Positions 1 to 9,601 of a stretch of 64,000 nucleotides of DNA are shown piece after piece (positions within the stretch are counted from its first letter, which is position 1; each line of letters starts with the position of its first letter). Source of the DNA: Demequina sp. (lineage in GTDB: Bacteria > Actinomycetota > Actinomycetes > Actinomycetales > Demequinaceae). The stretch spans positions 124,001 to 188,000 of the forward strand of contig JANQAD010000001.1 of NCBI GenBank assembly GCA_024707205.1. The letters are read 5' to 3'. The position numbers and the translations under genes are program-made. The notes under the pieces were generated by a model that did not search any database, was not told the DNA's origin, and was given only the letters and a program-made list of their open reading frames with translations.

Positions 1-4
1 ACTC

Positions 5-1213
5 ATGCTCCGCGACTTCCTCGCACGGTTCTGGCAGCGCCCACGCCTGCATGGCGAGACCATTGCGTCGCGAGAGGTGAGCTTCCTGGAGCTGTTCTAC
101 GACCTCGTGTTCGTGGTGGTCATCGCGCGGGCCGCGCATCACCTCGCCGAGGATGTCGCGTGGGAACAGATCTGGCAATTCGCGCTGATCATGACGCTCG
201 TGTGGCTCGCGTGGATCAACGGGTCGCTCTACTACGAGCTGCACAGCAAGGACGACGGCCGCACCCGCACCCTCATCTTCGTCGAGATGGGCATCCTCGC
301 TCTGCTTGCGGTCTACGCCGCGGAGGCCGCCGGCGAGACGTCCAAGGGCTTCGCCCTGACCTACGCGGCGTTCCTGCTCTTCACCTCGTGGCACTGGGTG
401 TGGGTCGCCAAGCACGATCGCCCCGAATACCGGCCGAACGCCCTCGCGACGGTCACGGCGCTGCTGGTGGGCGCGGCCCTGATGATCGGGTCGGTATTCG
501 TGGGCGAAGCGACGAGGCTCGCGTTATGGGCGGCGTACGCGGCGGTGCTGCTGGCGGGCGCTTCCGTGTCGTTCCTGCGCCCTAGCGCGGCGCCGCGCAG
601 GTCGATCGTCTCATCGGCGTCGCTCACCGAGCGGTTCGGGCTCTTCACGATCATCGTGCTCGGCGAGGTGGTCGCGGGAATGGTCAACGGCATGGCCGAG
701 ACGGACCTCGGCGCGCGCACGATCGGCACTGGGGCGGCAGCGATCGCCGTTGGCTTCGCGATCTGGTGGCTGTACTTCGACCTGGTGGGCAGGCAGTTGC
801 CCGTAGACCGGGCAGGGCGGATCGGCGCGTTCATGTACCTGCACCTCCCGATCTCTGTTGCGATCGCGGCCGTGGGCGCGGCGATCGTGTCTCTCGTTGG
901 CCATGCGACCGACCCTCACACGCCGCGTGCCACCGCCTGGCTGCTCGCGGGCGCCTTCTCACTGTTTCTGGTGGCCATGGCGGCCCTGCTCGGCACGCTC
1001 GAGCGGTACCGCGCGGATCCCGCGGCGCGCCAACTGATCGTGTGGCTGCTGATCGGGGCCGCCGTCGCCGCCGCGCTCATCGGGTGGTCGGCGCCGGCTC
1101 CGTGGGTGCTCGCACTGGCGCTCGTGGTCCTGAGTTCTGCTCCCTGGCTCGCGGCGGCGATGCGCTGGTCCTTTCGGCCCGACGCTCACGAGGCCGAGCA
1201 GGATGGCCGGTAG
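5..1213 (+). CDS. LtrA family low-temperature-requirement membrane protein
   Basis: The 402-residue product is an integral membrane protein with roughly ten hydrophobic segments. The LtrA-family signature lies near the N terminus, where FYDLVF sits at residues 31-36 after a basic stretch. The family is named after a Listeria gene needed for growth in the cold; its biochemical activity is unknown. The C terminus is short, hydrophilic and acidic. The ATG lies four bases from the window edge, so an upstream start cannot be excluded, but 402 residues is a normal family length. The methyltransferase gene begins 11 bases downstream on the same strand, so the two are probably co-transcribed. Family assignment is good; function is unassigned. 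Confidence 0.8.
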   Translation: MLRDFLARFWQRPRLHGETIASREVSFLELFYDLVFVVVIARAAHHLAEDVAWEQIWQFALIMTLVWLAWINGSLYYELHSKDDGRTRTLIFVEMGILALLAVYAAEAAGETSKGFALTYAAFLLFTSWHWVWVAKHDRPEYRPNALATVTALLVGAALMIGSVFVGEATRLALWAAYAAVLLAGASVSFLRPSAAPRRSIVSSASLTERFGLFTIIVLGEVVAGMVNGMAETDLGARTIGTGAAAIAVGFAIWWLYFDLVGRQLPVDRAGRIGAFMYLHLPISVAIAAVGAAIVSLVGHATDPHTPRATAWLLAGAFSLFLVAMAALLGTLERYRADPAARQLIVWLLIGAAVAAALIGWSAPAPWVLALALVVLSSAPWLAAAMRWSFRPDAHEAEQDGR

Positions 1214-1224
1214 GCTCGCGTGCC

Positions 1225-1824
1225 GTGAGCGAGGACCACTACTTCAGCGCTAAGCCCGCGTCCGCGGACGAGCGGCGACGCATCTCCGTGGTTCTCGCAG
1301 GGAAGTCCCTCTCGCTTGAGGTCGCGCCCGGCATCTTCTCCCCCGATCACGTGGACCTTGGCACCCAGGTGCTGCTGCGCACGGTGCCGGAGCCCCGCGG
1401 CACGGTGCTGGACATCGGCTGCGGATGGGGGCCCATCGCGATCGCCGCTGCGCTCTCCTCGCCGGATGTCACGGTCACGGCCGTCGACGTGAACGAGCGC
1501 GCCCTGGACCTGGCGCGCCGGAATGCGGCCACGGCGGGCGTTGGCGACCGCGTTCACGTAGGCCTGCCCAGCGTCGTCCCTGATAATGCGATGTTTGACA
1601 CCATCTGGTCCAACCCGCCGATCCGCATCGGCAAGGCCGCGCTGCACGACCTCTTGGCTACCTGGCTGCCGCGGCTCAACACCGGAGGAGAGGCGTGGCT
1701 CGTGGTGCAGCGCAACCTGGGCGCGGACTCCCTCGCCGTTTGGCTCGCGGAGCAAGGGTGGGGCGAGGTGGAGAAGGTCGCGAGCGCGAAAGGCTTCAGG
1801 GTGCTGCGACTGCGCGCAGCATGA
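1225..1824 (+). CDS. Class I SAM-dependent methyltransferase (MTS/RsmC-like)
   Basis: The product is 199 residues from a GTG start and is a compact Rossmann-fold methyltransferase. The SAM-binding glycine loop DIGCGWGP is at residues 63-70 and the acidic end of strand beta-2 (AVDVN) follows at about 86-90. The NPP motif at 130-132 is the catalytic tetrapeptide region of N6-adenine/N2-guanine methyltransferases. It resembles the C-terminal catalytic half of the rRNA guanine-N2 methyltransferases RsmC/RlmG without their N-terminal domain, so an RNA substrate is likely but unproven. The GTG was chosen because the open frame upstream lies inside the LtrA gene. Its stop abuts the end of the convergent dapF. 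Confidence 0.8.
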   Translation: MSEDHYFSAKPASADERRRISVVLAGKSLSLEVAPGIFSPDHVDLGTQVLLRTVPEPRGTVLDIGCGWGPIAIAAALSSPDVTVTAVDVNERALDLARRNAATAGVGDRVHVGLPSVVPDNAMFDTIWSNPPIRIGKAALHDLLATWLPRLNTGGEAWLVVQRNLGADSLAVWLAEQGWGEVEKVASAKGFRVLRLRAA

Positions 1825-2697
1825 CTATGCGGGAAGGGTGACGGTTCCCTCGGCAACAAGCACCGCGGGGCCCTCAAGCGACACGTGAGTGCCGCGCACG
1901 CGCGCGGTGACGAGCCCACCGGGCACCTCCACATCCCACACGTCGGGAGCGTCGGGCCCGGCCCAGAACCGCACGGCCAGGGCCGCGGCGCAGGCGCCCG
2001 TGCCGCACGACATCGTCTCGCCAGAGCCGCGCTCGTGGACGCGCATGCGGATGCGCCCACGCTCCACGCCGTCACGAATCTCGCCGCCGAGCGTCACTAC
2101 AAACTCCACGTTGGACCCGCGCGGCGGCACCGGATGCACGGCCGGCGGCACGGACAGATCCAGCGCCTCGAGCTCGCCGAGGTGCGCGAGCGCGACCACG
2201 TGGTGCGGGTTGCCCACATCTACGCTCAGTGCGGGCCGGATTGCGTCGAGACCGTGCGCGGAGACCTCGGAATCGAAGCCCTCCGGGGCCTTGCCGAGCC
2301 GGAACTCTCCCATCCCAACGGCGTACATCCCGTCTCCGAGCGCGGTGACGGTTCGCGCTCCCCCGCGCGTGCCGAACGTCAGCCCGCCGCGCAGGTCAAG
2401 CCCGGCGTCGCGCTCGAGCAGTGCGGCGAAGACGCGTGCGCCGTTGCCACACATCTCAGACAAGGACCCATCCGAGTTCCAGTAGTCCATGAACCACGTG
2501 TTTGGGTCGAAGCCGCGCGCGTCCGCGACGTTGCCCGCCCGCACCGCGCGAATGACGCCGTCGCCGCCGATGCCACCGCGGCGGTCGCACAGGTAGCGCA
2601 CCAGGTCCGGGCCCAGTCCAACCTCGCCGCCCTCGTCGAACAGCAAGACAAAGTCGTTCTTTGTGCCGTGCCCCTTGGTGAAGGCGATCGAGGTCAT
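1825..2697 (-). CDS. dapF: Diaminopimelate epimerase
   Basis: The enzyme converts LL- to meso-diaminopimelate, the last step before meso-DAP enters lysine and peptidoglycan synthesis, in the cytoplasm. It works without a cofactor using two cysteines, both visible: Cys83 in EMCGNGARVF and Cys231 in MSCGTGACAAA. The 290-residue length is normal. Early motifs such as GHGTKNDF (9-16) and GGIGGDGVIR (41-50) also fit the family. The ATG is four bases from the miaA stop, so dapF is the last gene of the miaB-miaA-dapF run. One copy of the dispersed 10-mer (1948-1957) lies in frame and encodes Pro-Asp-Ala. Confidence 0.95.
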   Translation of the reverse strand: MTSIAFTKGHGTKNDFVLLFDEGGEVGLGPDLVRYLCDRRGGIGGDGVIRAVRAGNVADARGFDPNTWFMDYWNSDGSLSEMCGNGARVFAALLERDAGLDLRGGLTFGTRGGARTVTALGDGMYAVGMGEFRLGKAPEGFDSEVSAHGLDAIRPALSVDVGNPHHVVALAHLGELEALDLSVPPAVHPVPPRGSNVEFVVTLGGEIRDGVERGRIRMRVHERGSGETMSCGTGACAAALAVRFWAGPDAPDVWDVEVPGGLVTARVRGTHVSLEGPAVLVAEGTVTLPA

Positions 2698-2701
2698 GCG
2701 C

Positions 2702-3634
2702 CTAGATTACGTGGGCGTTTGCGGCGGCCGTAACCACAGCGTCGGCCGCCTGGGATATGCCCGACGCTGTGGCCGGGGCGTCCACCCACGTCACCCTTGG
2801 GTCGGGCCGGAACCATTGGGCCTGCTTTCGCGCGAGGCGGCGCGTGTGCTGCTTGATGAGTTCGCGGGTCTCCGCTGCCGTCAGTTCCCCGTCGAGGTGA
2901 CGCAGGGTCTCCGCGTAGCCGACCGCGCGCCGGGCCGTGACTCCCTCGCGGAGGCCGCGCGCGTCCAGGTCGCGCACCTCGTCCACGAGCCCTCGCTCCC
3001 ACATGTGCTCCACGCGAGCCGCGATTCGCGGGTCGAGTTCCTCGTACGGGATGGCCAGCCCCACCTGTACGGCGGGAATCGCATAGGTGTGCCGCGGAAG
3101 CGAGCTCTCATGACTGCCGGTCAGCTCGATCACCTCGAGCGCCCTCACGATGCGCTTCACGTTCTGCGCCGGGATCTTGGCGGCCGCCTCGGGACACAGC
3201 GCGGCGAGCTCGCGGTGCAGGATCCCCGGCCCCTCGTCGGCCGCGCGGCGCTCCAGGCGTTCGCGCACCCGTGGGTCGGTGCCAGGGAACTCGAAGACGT
3301 CGAGCAGCGCGCGGATGTACAGCCCGGAGCCGCCGACGACGATCGCGCGGCGCCCGCGCTCGTGGATCGCGTCGATGTCTCGCCTGGCAGACTCCTGATA
3401 GTGCGCCACCGACGCGTCCTGACGGACATCGAGGGTGTCGAGCTGATGGTGCGGGATGCCACGCCGATCGCGCAGCGGAAGCTTCGCGGTGCCGATGTTC
3501 ATGCCGCGGTAGAACTGCATCGAGTCCGCGTTGACGATCTCGCCATCGAGGCGCTCCGCCACTTCGAGCGCCACCGCGGACTTTCCCGACGCCGTGGCGC
3601 CGACGATCGCGATGACCACCGGAGCGTCGGTCAC
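2702..3634 (-). CDS. miaA: tRNA dimethylallyltransferase
   Basis: MiaA transfers a dimethylallyl group to N6 of adenosine 37 in tRNAs that read UNN codons. MiaB then thiomethylates the same base, and its gene lies directly upstream. The P-loop GATASGKS is at residues 12-19. [10 protein letters not shown] follows, with the Asp that positions the substrate, and then IPHHQLD and a [10 protein letters not shown] helix, all standard MiaA landmarks. The GTG at 3634 gives 310 residues and overlaps the miaB stop as GTGA, implying translational coupling. The longer open frame has an Arg-rich N terminus unlike the family. The last codons contain a 12-bp inverted repeat. Confidence 0.94.
   Translation of the reverse strand: MTDAPVVIAIVGATASGKSAVALEVAERLDGEIVNADSMQFYRGMNIGTAKLPLRDRRGIPHHQLDTLDVRQDASVAHYQESARRDIDAIHERGRRAIVVGGSGLYIRALLDVFEFPGTDPRVRERLERRAADEGPGILHRELAALCPEAAAKIPAQNVKRIVRALEVIELTGSHESSLPRHTYAIPAVQVGLAIPYEELDPRIAARVEHMWERGLVDEVRDLDARGLREGVTARRAVGYAETLRHLDGELTAAETRELIKQHTRRLARKQAQWFRPDPRVTWVDAPATASGISQAADAVVTAAANAHVI
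2734..2772. repeat. 12-bp inverted repeat containing the dispersed 10-mer
   Basis: CCACAGCGTCGG at 2734-2745 is perfectly complementary to CCGACGCTGTGG at 2761-2772, with a 15-base loop. The right arm contains an exact dispersed motif (2759-2768) and the left arm a one-mismatch copy (2738-2747). The structure lies in the last codons of miaA. It could act as a hairpin at the miaA/dapF junction or be a pair of uptake-like elements; neither is shown. Confidence 0.6.
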
Positions 3635-5178
3635 GACTGCACGGGCCGCAGCGCGGGAATCCCGAGCCCCACGGGTCCCCCGACGCTCGCCGCGCCGGTG
3701 CCGCACGAGTCGCCGCAGCCGCCATCCCCATGACTGTGCTCGCCGGCCTGCACCTGGTCCCACACATCACCGGCGCGGGTGCGTCGCACCTGGTAGGTGC
3801 CGCCCGCGAGGGCGCCGTCCGCGACGAGGTGATGCGGGGCGGCGTAGGTGACGTCCACGGTGACGAGGTCGCCGGGGCGCGGTGCCGGGCTACCGTCCGG
3901 CCCGTAGTGAGTGGGCACCGAGAAGTGCACCAATCGGTTGTCCGGCGCCCGGCCGCTGAGTCGCGCGCGCTCGGCGTCCTTGCGGCCGCCCACCTCCTTG
4001 CCCGAGGAGTCCAGCACCAGCAGCTCCACCGTGCGGCCGACGACCCGCTGGTTCTCCGCGAGCCCAATCCGCTCTTGCAGTTCGAGCAAGCGAACGAATC
4101 GCTCCTGCACTTGGTTCTTCGGAATCACGGGCAGGTCAAACGCCGGAGTGCCCGGCCGCGGGCTGTACTGGAACGTGAAGGCGCTGCTGAATCGCGAAGC
4201 CTCGACCACGCGCAGCGTCTCCTGGAAGTCCTCCTCGGTCTCCCCAGGGAAGCCCACGATGATGTCCGTGGTGATGGCAGCGTCGGGCATCGCGGCGCGC
4301 ACCCGATCAAGAATCCCGAGGAACTTCTCCGAGCGGTACGAGCGGCGCATCGCGCGCAGCACCGCGTCGGAGCCGCTCTGGAGGGGCATGTGCAGGCTCG
4401 GCATGACGTTGGGCGTCTCAGCCATCGCGGCGATCACGTCGTCGGTGAACGCCGCGGGGTGCGGGCTCGTGAAGCGCACGCGTTCGAGGCCCTCGATCTC
4501 GCCACACGCTCGCAGCAGCTTCGCGAACGCGCCGCGGTCGCCGAAGCCCACGCCGTATGAGTTCACGTTCTGGCCGAGCAGCGTGATCTCCACGGCGCCC
4601 TGGGCAACGAGGGCCGACGCTTCAGCCAGGATCTCTCCCGGCCTCCGGTCGCGCTCCTTGCCCCTGAGCGAGGGGACGATGCAGAACGTGCACGTGTTGT
4701 TGCAGCCGACGGAGATGGACACCCAACCCGAAGCGATCGCGTCCCGGCGGCTGGGCAGCGTGGACGGGAACGTCTTGAGAGACTCCTCGATCTCCACCTG
4801 AGCTTCAGCATTGTGGCGCGCTCGCTCGAGGAGCACCGGCAGCACGTCGATGTTGTGGGTGCCGAAGACGACGTCCACCCACGGCGCGCGCTCGACGATC
4901 TCGCCGCGGTCCTTCTGCGCAAGGCAGCCACCCACGGCAATCTGCATCCCGGGCCGCTGCTCCTTGGCGTGGGCCAGCTGACCCAGATTGCCGTACAGCT
5001 TGTTGGCGGCGTTCTCCCGGACGGCGCACGTGTTGATGACCACGACGTCGGCGATCTCGGTACCGGCGGGCGCGGCCGAGTAGCCAGCGCCCTCGAGCAG
5101 GCCGGCCATGCGCTCGGAGTCGTGGACGTTCATCTGACAGCCGAGCGTCTTGACGACGTAGGTGGGGGTTGCGGTCAT
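3631..5178 (-). CDS. miaB: tRNA-2-methylthio-N6-dimethylallyladenosine synthase
   Basis: This 515-residue radical-SAM methylthiotransferase adds a 2-methylthio group to i6A37 of tRNA after MiaA has acted. The N-terminal domain carries the auxiliary cluster cysteines at 14, 51 and 85 ([23 protein letters not shown]). The radical-SAM triad CNNTCTFC is at 159-166. A TRAM-like region follows at roughly 380-450. The C terminus is extended by a Gly/Asp-rich tail of about 40 residues that is not part of the core fold. The stop overlaps the miaA start. A dispersed 10-mer copy (4279-4288) encodes Pro-Asp-Ala in frame. Confidence 0.95.
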   Translation of the reverse strand: MTATPTYVVKTLGCQMNVHDSERMAGLLEGAGYSAAPAGTEIADVVVINTCAVRENAANKLYGNLGQLAHAKEQRPGMQIAVGGCLAQKDRGEIVERAPWVDVVFGTHNIDVLPVLLERARHNAEAQVEIEESLKTFPSTLPSRRDAIASGWVSISVGCNNTCTFCIVPSLRGKERDRRPGEILAEASALVAQGAVEITLLGQNVNSYGVGFGDRGAFAKLLRACGEIEGLERVRFTSPHPAAFTDDVIAAMAETPNVMPSLHMPLQSGSDAVLRAMRRSYRSEKFLGILDRVRAAMPDAAITTDIIVGFPGETEEDFQETLRVVEASRFSSAFTFQYSPRPGTPAFDLPVIPKNQVQERFVRLLELQERIGLAENQRVVGRTVELLVLDSSGKEVGGRKDAERARLSGRAPDNRLVHFSVPTHYGPDGSPAPRPGDLVTVDVTYAAPHHLVADGALAGGTYQVRRTRAGDVWDQVQAGEHSHGDGGCGDSCGTGAASVGGPVGLGIPALRPVQS

Positions 5179-5199
5179 CGCGGGGTAGTTGTCATTGAA

Positions 5200-6660
5200 C
5201 TAGTGGGCGACGGCCTCCGCGCGAAGTTCGCGGATGACGGTCACCTTGATCTCTCCGGGGACGTTGAATTCCTTGCTGATGTGCTCGGCAATTGTACGTG
5301 CCAGGTCCTGAGCCCCCGCATCGTCCACCTCCGTGGGCTCGACGACGACGCGCACCTCGCGCCCCGCGGACATCGCGAGCGCGCGCGTTACGCCCGTGTG
5401 CTCGGCGACGAACTTCTCCAGGGACTCCATGCGCTCGAGGTACCCGTCGAGGTCCTCGCGCCGCGCTCCAGGGCGCGAGGCAGACACGGCGTCGGCCAGC
5501 TGAACGATGACCGCCTCGACGGTCTCCGGCGGCACCTCATCGTGATGGGCCGCGATCGCGTGCACCACCGGCTCCTCTTCGCCGTGAGCTCGCGCGAGCT
5601 CGGCCCCGATGGCGGCGTGAGTGCCTTCTCGCTCTCCCGTGAAGGCCTTGCCGAGATCGTGGAAGAACGCGGCTCTGCGCGCCACGTCGACGTCCGCGCC
5701 AACGAGCTCCGCAAGGGCGGCGGCCACCATCGCGGACTCCACGAGGTGGGCCAGCACGTTCTGGCCGTAGGAACTCCGCAGCCGCAGGCGCCCAAGGATC
5801 TCGATGATCTCCTGATCAACACCGCGGATGCCCACCGCGGTGATCGCGTCGAGCCCCGCATCGATGTGACGCTGATGAGCGCCGCCGACCGCCTTCGCGT
5901 ATTCAAGCTCCACGCGGTGCGGCTGAATGCGCCCGTCCTCCACCAGCGCGCGCAGCGTCACCTCCGCGATCTCCCTGCGCTCCACGTCGAACGACGAGAG
6001 CTGGACGGCGTCAACACCCTCCTCGACGATCACGTTCACACCCGTCAGCGCCTCGAAGGCCCTGATGTTCCGGCCCTCGCGCCCGATGATGCGGCCCTTC
6101 ATCTCCTCGGAGGGCAGATCGATCCACGTGACCGCGGCCTGCGCCGTGGTCGACCCCACTTGCCGCTGCATCGCCTCGACGATCAGCTCGCGCGCCTTCG
6201 CGTCGAGCTCCTTGTGCATCGCGCGCTCAAGCCTGCGGCGCTCGATGACGGCGTCGGATTCGGCGTCGGCACGCAACCGCGTCACGAGTTCCGCTCGCGC
6301 CTCTTCTGCGGAGAGCCCGGCCACCTCGGAGATGCGCCGCGTGAGCTCCTTCTCGAGGCTCGCTCGCTCATCGGCGAGGCGGCGCTCGTCACGGCTCACC
6401 ACGGCGACACGCTCGTCCAACTGGCGCGCGTACTGCTGGTGCGCCCTTTGATCCGCGGAGATGTCCTTCTCGCGCTGCGACACCCGCTCCTCGCGGCGCT
6501 GCGCCTCGACCATCATCGCTCGCGCGTCCTCGCGCTGCGCCTCGACCTCTTCTCGAGCGGCGTCGCGAATGGCCTGCGCCTCTCGTCTTGCGAAGAAGAC
6601 GAGCAGCAGGGCCACAAGAGACGCGCCAAGGAGCAGCAGGATCACTGCGGCGTTGGGCAT
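5200..6660 (-). CDS. rny: Ribonuclease Y
   Basis: RNase Y is a membrane-anchored endoribonuclease that starts mRNA decay. The 486-residue product has one N-terminal membrane helix (about 4-24). A long charged coiled coil (about 26-165) follows, then a KH RNA-binding domain with GRIIGREGRNIR at 189-200 and an HD phosphohydrolase domain with FFHDLGKA (His-Asp at 334-335). Domain order and size match the family. The gene lies 21 bases downstream of the recX start and 21 bases upstream of the miaB start on the same strand, so recA-recX-rny-miaB-miaA-dapF could be a single transcription unit. RNase J (rnj) is also in this window. Confidence 0.93.
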   Translation of the reverse strand: MPNAAVILLLLGASLVALLLVFFARREAQAIRDAAREEVEAQREDARAMMVEAQRREERVSQREKDISADQRAHQQYARQLDERVAVVSRDERRLADERASLEKELTRRISEVAGLSAEEARAELVTRLRADAESDAVIERRRLERAMHKELDAKARELIVEAMQRQVGSTTAQAAVTWIDLPSEEMKGRIIGREGRNIRAFEALTGVNVIVEEGVDAVQLSSFDVERREIAEVTLRALVEDGRIQPHRVELEYAKAVGGAHQRHIDAGLDAITAVGIRGVDQEIIEILGRLRLRSSYGQNVLAHLVESAMVAAALAELVGADVDVARRAAFFHDLGKAFTGEREGTHAAIGAELARAHGEEEPVVHAIAAHHDEVPPETVEAVIVQLADAVSASRPGARREDLDGYLERMESLEKFVAEHTGVTRALAMSAGREVRVVVEPTEVDDAGAQDLARTIAEHISKEFNVPGEIKVTVIRELRAEAVAH

Positions 6661-6681
6661 GGCTGACTCCCGTGGAACTGA

Positions 6682-7197
6682 CTAGTCGACACCTGCCTTA
6701 TCGGCACGTTGCCAGTCTTTCACGACTGCAAAGGCGTTCGAAGGCGAGTAACCCTTGCGCGCGAGCATCCCGACCACCCGCCGCGTGCGCTTATCCTCGT
6801 CGAGACCGGCGAGCGAGACCCACCTCTTGCGGGCGATTTCGGCCGCACGGTCGTCGATGGAATCGGGGATGGGCTCGAGGGCGGCCTCGATGTCCGCGGG
6901 CGTAAAGCCTTTGCGCTGCAGCTCCATGCGGATGGCGCGGGGGGACAAACCACGCTCGGCGTGCCGCGTTCGCGCGATCTGCGCGGAAAGGGTCGCGTCA
7001 TCGAGAAGTCCCACCTCCACGTAGCGGGCGATGAGGGAGTCCGCGAGGGCCGGATCCACGTCCTTGTCGACGAGTTTCTGCCGCAACTGAGCGCACGACC
7101 GCGGCCCTTGGGTGAGCGATCTCAGCGCGATCTCGCGTGCGCGCTCGGCGGGGTCCGCCGGGGTCGTGGTGGCGTCCTCCCGCCGAGCGCGAGTCAT
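6682..7197 (-). CDS. recX: RecA regulatory protein RecX
   Basis: RecX binds RecA filaments and limits RecA activity during recombination and the SOS response. The 171-residue product is built from three-helix repeats typical of the family: REIALRSLTQGPRSCAQLRQKL, then LLDDATLSAQIARTRH with RAIRMELQRKGF, and a third repeat ending near VVGMLARKGYSPSNAFAVV. The N terminus is short, charged and poorly conserved. The start codon follows the recA stop by 14 bases, the usual actinobacterial arrangement, so expression should follow recA and its SOS box. No signs of truncation are seen. Confidence 0.92.
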   Translation of the reverse strand: MTRARREDATTTPADPAERAREIALRSLTQGPRSCAQLRQKLVDKDVDPALADSLIARYVEVGLLDDATLSAQIARTRHAERGLSPRAIRMELQRKGFTPADIEAALEPIPDSIDDRAAEIARKRWVSLAGLDEDKRTRRVVGMLARKGYSPSNAFAVVKDWQRADKAGVD

Positions 7198-7211
7198 GTC
7201 AGGCGCGGTCC

Positions 7212-8306
7212 CTAGAAGGGCGCGTCTTCCTTGGCGATCGCCGCCTTGATCGTCGTGGCGTCGACCTCATCGGTCGCGGGCACCTCCTGCGACTCCTCGC
7301 CAGGCTCTACGGCGCCCACGCCGAGCTTGGCCTTGATCTTGGCCTCGATCTCCTGCGCGAGCTGCGGGTTGTCCTTGAGGAACTGACGGGCGTTCTCCTT
7401 GCCCTGTCCAAGCTGGTCGCCCTCGTACGTGTACCAGGAGCCGGACTTCTTGACGAAGCCCGTCTCGACGCCGAGGTCGATGATGCCGCCCTCGCTCGAG
7501 ATGCCCTGTCCGTAGAGGATGTCGAACTCGGCCTGCTTGAAGGGCGGGGCCATCTTGTTCTTGACCACCTTGACGCGGGTGCGGTTGCCCACGGGCTCCG
7601 TGCCCTCCTTGAGCGTCTCGATGCGGCGAACGTCGAGGCGAACCGAGGCGTAGAACTTGAGCGCCTTGCCACCCGTGGTGGTCTCCGGCGAGCCGAAGAA
7701 CACGCCGATCTTCTCGCGCAGCTGGTTGATGAAGATCGCGGTGGTGCCCGTGTTGTTGAGCGCGCCGGTGATCTTTCGCAGCGCCTGAGACATGAGGCGT
7801 GCCTGCAGACCCACGTGGCTGTCGCCCATCTCCCCCTCGATCTCGGCCTTCGGCACGAGGGCCGCCACGGAGTCGATGACGAGGATGTCGATGCCGCCTG
7901 AGCGGATCAGGATGTCCGCGATCTCGAGAGCCTGCTCGCCGGTGTCCGGCTGCGACACGATGAGGTTGTCCGTGTCCACGCCGAGCTTCTTCGCGTACTC
8001 GGGGTCCAGCGCGTGCTCGGCGTCGATGAAGGCGGCGGTGCCGCCTGCCTTCTGCGCGTTCGCGACCGCGTGGAGCGCAACGGTGGTCTTTCCCGAGGAT
8101 TCGGGCCCGTAGATCTCGACGATCCGCCCGCGCGGCAGTCCGCCGATGCCGAGCGCGATGTCGAGCGCCACCGACCCCGTGGGGATCGCCTCAACGGCGA
8201 CCCGCTCGTGTTCGCCGAGTCGCATGACCGAGCCCTTGCCGAACTGCCTGTCGATCTGACCGAGTGCCGCCTCAAGCGCCTTGGAGCGGTCCGCCGCGTT
8301 CGCCAT
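7212..8306 (-). CDS. recA: Recombinase RecA
   Basis: RecA forms ATP-dependent filaments on single-stranded DNA for homologous recombination and stimulates LexA self-cleavage. The Walker [10 protein letters not shown] lies about 67-75 residues from the chosen start, and [22 protein letters not shown] is the L2/DNA-binding region. The C-terminal tail is acidic. I chose the third in-frame ATG (8306) because GGGACAGG lies just before it and the protein then begins at the usual family position (364 residues). ATGs at 8330 and 8318 are alternatives. A LexA-type palindrome lies about 140 bases upstream. A dispersed 10-mer copy (8352-8361) sits in the leader. Confidence 0.95.
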   Translation of the reverse strand: MANAADRSKALEAALGQIDRQFGKGSVMRLGEHERVAVEAIPTGSVALDIALGIGGLPRGRIVEIYGPESSGKTTVALHAVANAQKAGGTAAFIDAEHALDPEYAKKLGVDTDNLIVSQPDTGEQALEIADILIRSGGIDILVIDSVAALVPKAEIEGEMGDSHVGLQARLMSQALRKITGALNNTGTTAIFINQLREKIGVFFGSPETTTGGKALKFYASVRLDVRRIETLKEGTEPVGNRTRVKVVKNKMAPPFKQAEFDILYGQGISSEGGIIDLGVETGFVKKSGSWYTYEGDQLGQGKENARQFLKDNPQLAQEIEAKIKAKLGVGAVEPGEESQEVPATDEVDATTIKAAIAKEDAPF

Positions 8307-8448
8307 GTCCTGTCCCATCGTTCGTGGCATCGCTGCCGTCTGTCTCTATGGGCCCGACGCTAGCCGCGGCCACTGACATGGGACGTAAGCGCCGTGGCGG
8401 ATCTGTGGATAACGCCGAAGGAGCATCGCCCTGTGCACATCACATTAA

Positions 8449-8464
8449 TCGAACGTCTGTTCGA
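8449..8464 (-). promoter_or_regulatory. SOS (LexA) box upstream of recA
   Basis: TCGAACGTCTGTTCGA is a perfect TCGAAC-N4-GTTCGA palindrome, the LexA operator form known from mycobacteria and other actinobacteria. It lies in the 192-base interval between recA and the DUF3046 gene. This places recA, and probably recX, under SOS control by inference. Confidence 0.85.
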
Positions 8465-8498
8465 ATGGAAGCGACACGCCGGGCGTGTCGAGCGCGCT

Positions 8499-8732
8499 TC
8501 AGCGCCGTCGAGGCACCGTGTGGTGGCGGTCTGCGCCCACGCGCTGCGCGAGCGGCACCTGCATCTCGTCGCACCACGCGTGCCACACGTCCCGCGCGGG
8601 AACGCCGGCATCGAGAGCGGCGGCGGGCGTGAGCGATCCGAGCGACGTCAAAGCGAGTTCGCGCGCCAGCGTGGGCGCGTATGTGTCACCGAAGACCTCG
8701 GCCGCGAGTTCCCAGAACTCGCTGTGCCGCAT
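8499..8732 (-). CDS. DUF3046 family protein
   Basis: This 77-residue basic protein matches the small actinobacterial DUF3046 family usually encoded just upstream of recA. The N-terminal MRHSEFWELAAEVFGDTYAPTL block and the central ALDAGVPARDVWHAWCDEMQVP block are family hallmarks. No enzymatic residues can be proposed and the function is unknown. It lies between clgR and recA on the same strand. The recA SOS box falls between its stop and recA, so it is probably transcribed separately from the main recA promoter. The 96 bases between its start and the clgR stop hold nothing I can recognise. Confidence 0.8.
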   Translation of the reverse strand: MRHSEFWELAAEVFGDTYAPTLARELALTSLGSLTPAAALDAGVPARDVWHAWCDEMQVPLAQRVGADRHHTVPRRR

Positions 8733-8828
8733 CAGCGGCCGCGGAACGTGCTCAGCAGCTCCGGAACGGTGTCAGGGATGGTCGGCATGACGGGCATACC
8801 GCGCATCGTCTCAGCGGCGGCGAATCGG

Positions 8829-9044
8829 TCAGAACACCTCGCGGAGAATCGCGGACATGGGCACGTCGAGAGCGTCGCAGATCGACGCGAGCAACTCGGA
8901 CGAGGCCTCCTTCTGGCCGCGCTCCACCTCGGAGAGGTACCCGAGAGACACGCGAGCATCCGAGGAGATGTCCCGAAGGGTCTTGCCCTGGAGCAGGCGC
9001 GCGTCGCGGAGGACGTCACCGATCTCATTGCGCAGAACAGGCAT
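8829..9044 (-). CDS. clgR: ClgR-type helix-turn-helix transcriptional regulator
   Basis: This 71-residue protein is a single Xre-type helix-turn-helix domain. [37 protein letters not shown] contains the two DNA-binding helices and is nearly identical in pattern to actinobacterial ClgR. ClgR activates clpP/clpC, lon and other protein-quality genes in Corynebacterium and Streptomyces and typically lies between cinA and recA, as here. I chose the ATG at 9044 because a strong AGGGGAGGG ribosome-binding site lies six bases before it. The longer frame from 9077 would add residues not seen in the family. Streptomyces ClgR is longer, so target overlap is inference. Confidence 0.82.
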   Translation of the reverse strand: MPVLRNEIGDVLRDARLLQGKTLRDISSDARVSLGYLSEVERGQKEASSELLASICDALDVPMSAILREVF

Positions 9045-9141
9045 TCGCCCTCCCCTCATCTTCTGACCATTCATCATGATCTACGCAACGCACACTACCT
9101 CACGGTTGTTCCACGCTTAATACGCGTTGTTGATGGGTTTC

Positions 9142-9601
9142 TCACAGGGCGATATTGAGCGCCGCGAGCGCATCGGCCACCGCGGCCTCTCGCACGGCCC
9201 CGCGGCTGCCGTCGTGGACGGCGGTCGCCGCGTGCTCGCCACCAGGCCCGACGCTCGCAACACAGATCGTTCCAGCTGGCTTTCCGCCGTGGCTGGCAGG
9301 GCCCGCGACCCCGGTTGTCCCCACCCCGACGTCGGCGCCGAACAGCTCCCGCGCGCGCCGCGCCATAGCGAGCGCCACCTCCTCGCTGACCACGCCGTGC
9401 TCCTCGATCACCGCGGGATCCACTCCAAGAACCCGCTCTTTGGCAGGGATGGTGTACGCGACCACTCCCCCGGCCACAGCGTCGGACGCGCCCGGAACCG
9501 ACACGAGCGCCGACGTCACCGCGCCCCCCGTCACCGATTCCGCGCACGCGATGGTGAGGCCGCGCCCTAACGGCCTTCGCGATGATCTCCTCAGGCAGCA
9601 T
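9142..9601 (-). CDS. cinA: CinA C-terminal domain protein (nicotinamide-nucleotide amidase), frameshifted
   Basis: The product would be a stand-alone CinA C-terminal domain, about 150 residues, which deamidates NMN in NAD salvage (PncC activity) and is historically linked to competence. The signature TIACAESVTGG, TTGVAGPASHGGKPAGT and the C-terminal DALAALNIAL are clear. The start MLPEEIIAKAVRA and the body lie in different frames: a shift near 9570-9576, in a short run of C, separates them. Because both halves are intact, a sequence error is likely. The ATG overlaps the pgsA stop by 11 bases. A 10-mer copy (9246-9255) encodes Ser-Val-Gly here. Confidence 0.8.

Noticed and set aside
4813..6666. 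617-codon plus-strand open frame opposite rny
   Set aside because: It is the antisense shadow of RNase Y, rich in His/Arg/Val/Leu as expected from high-GC third positions, with no recognisable motif.
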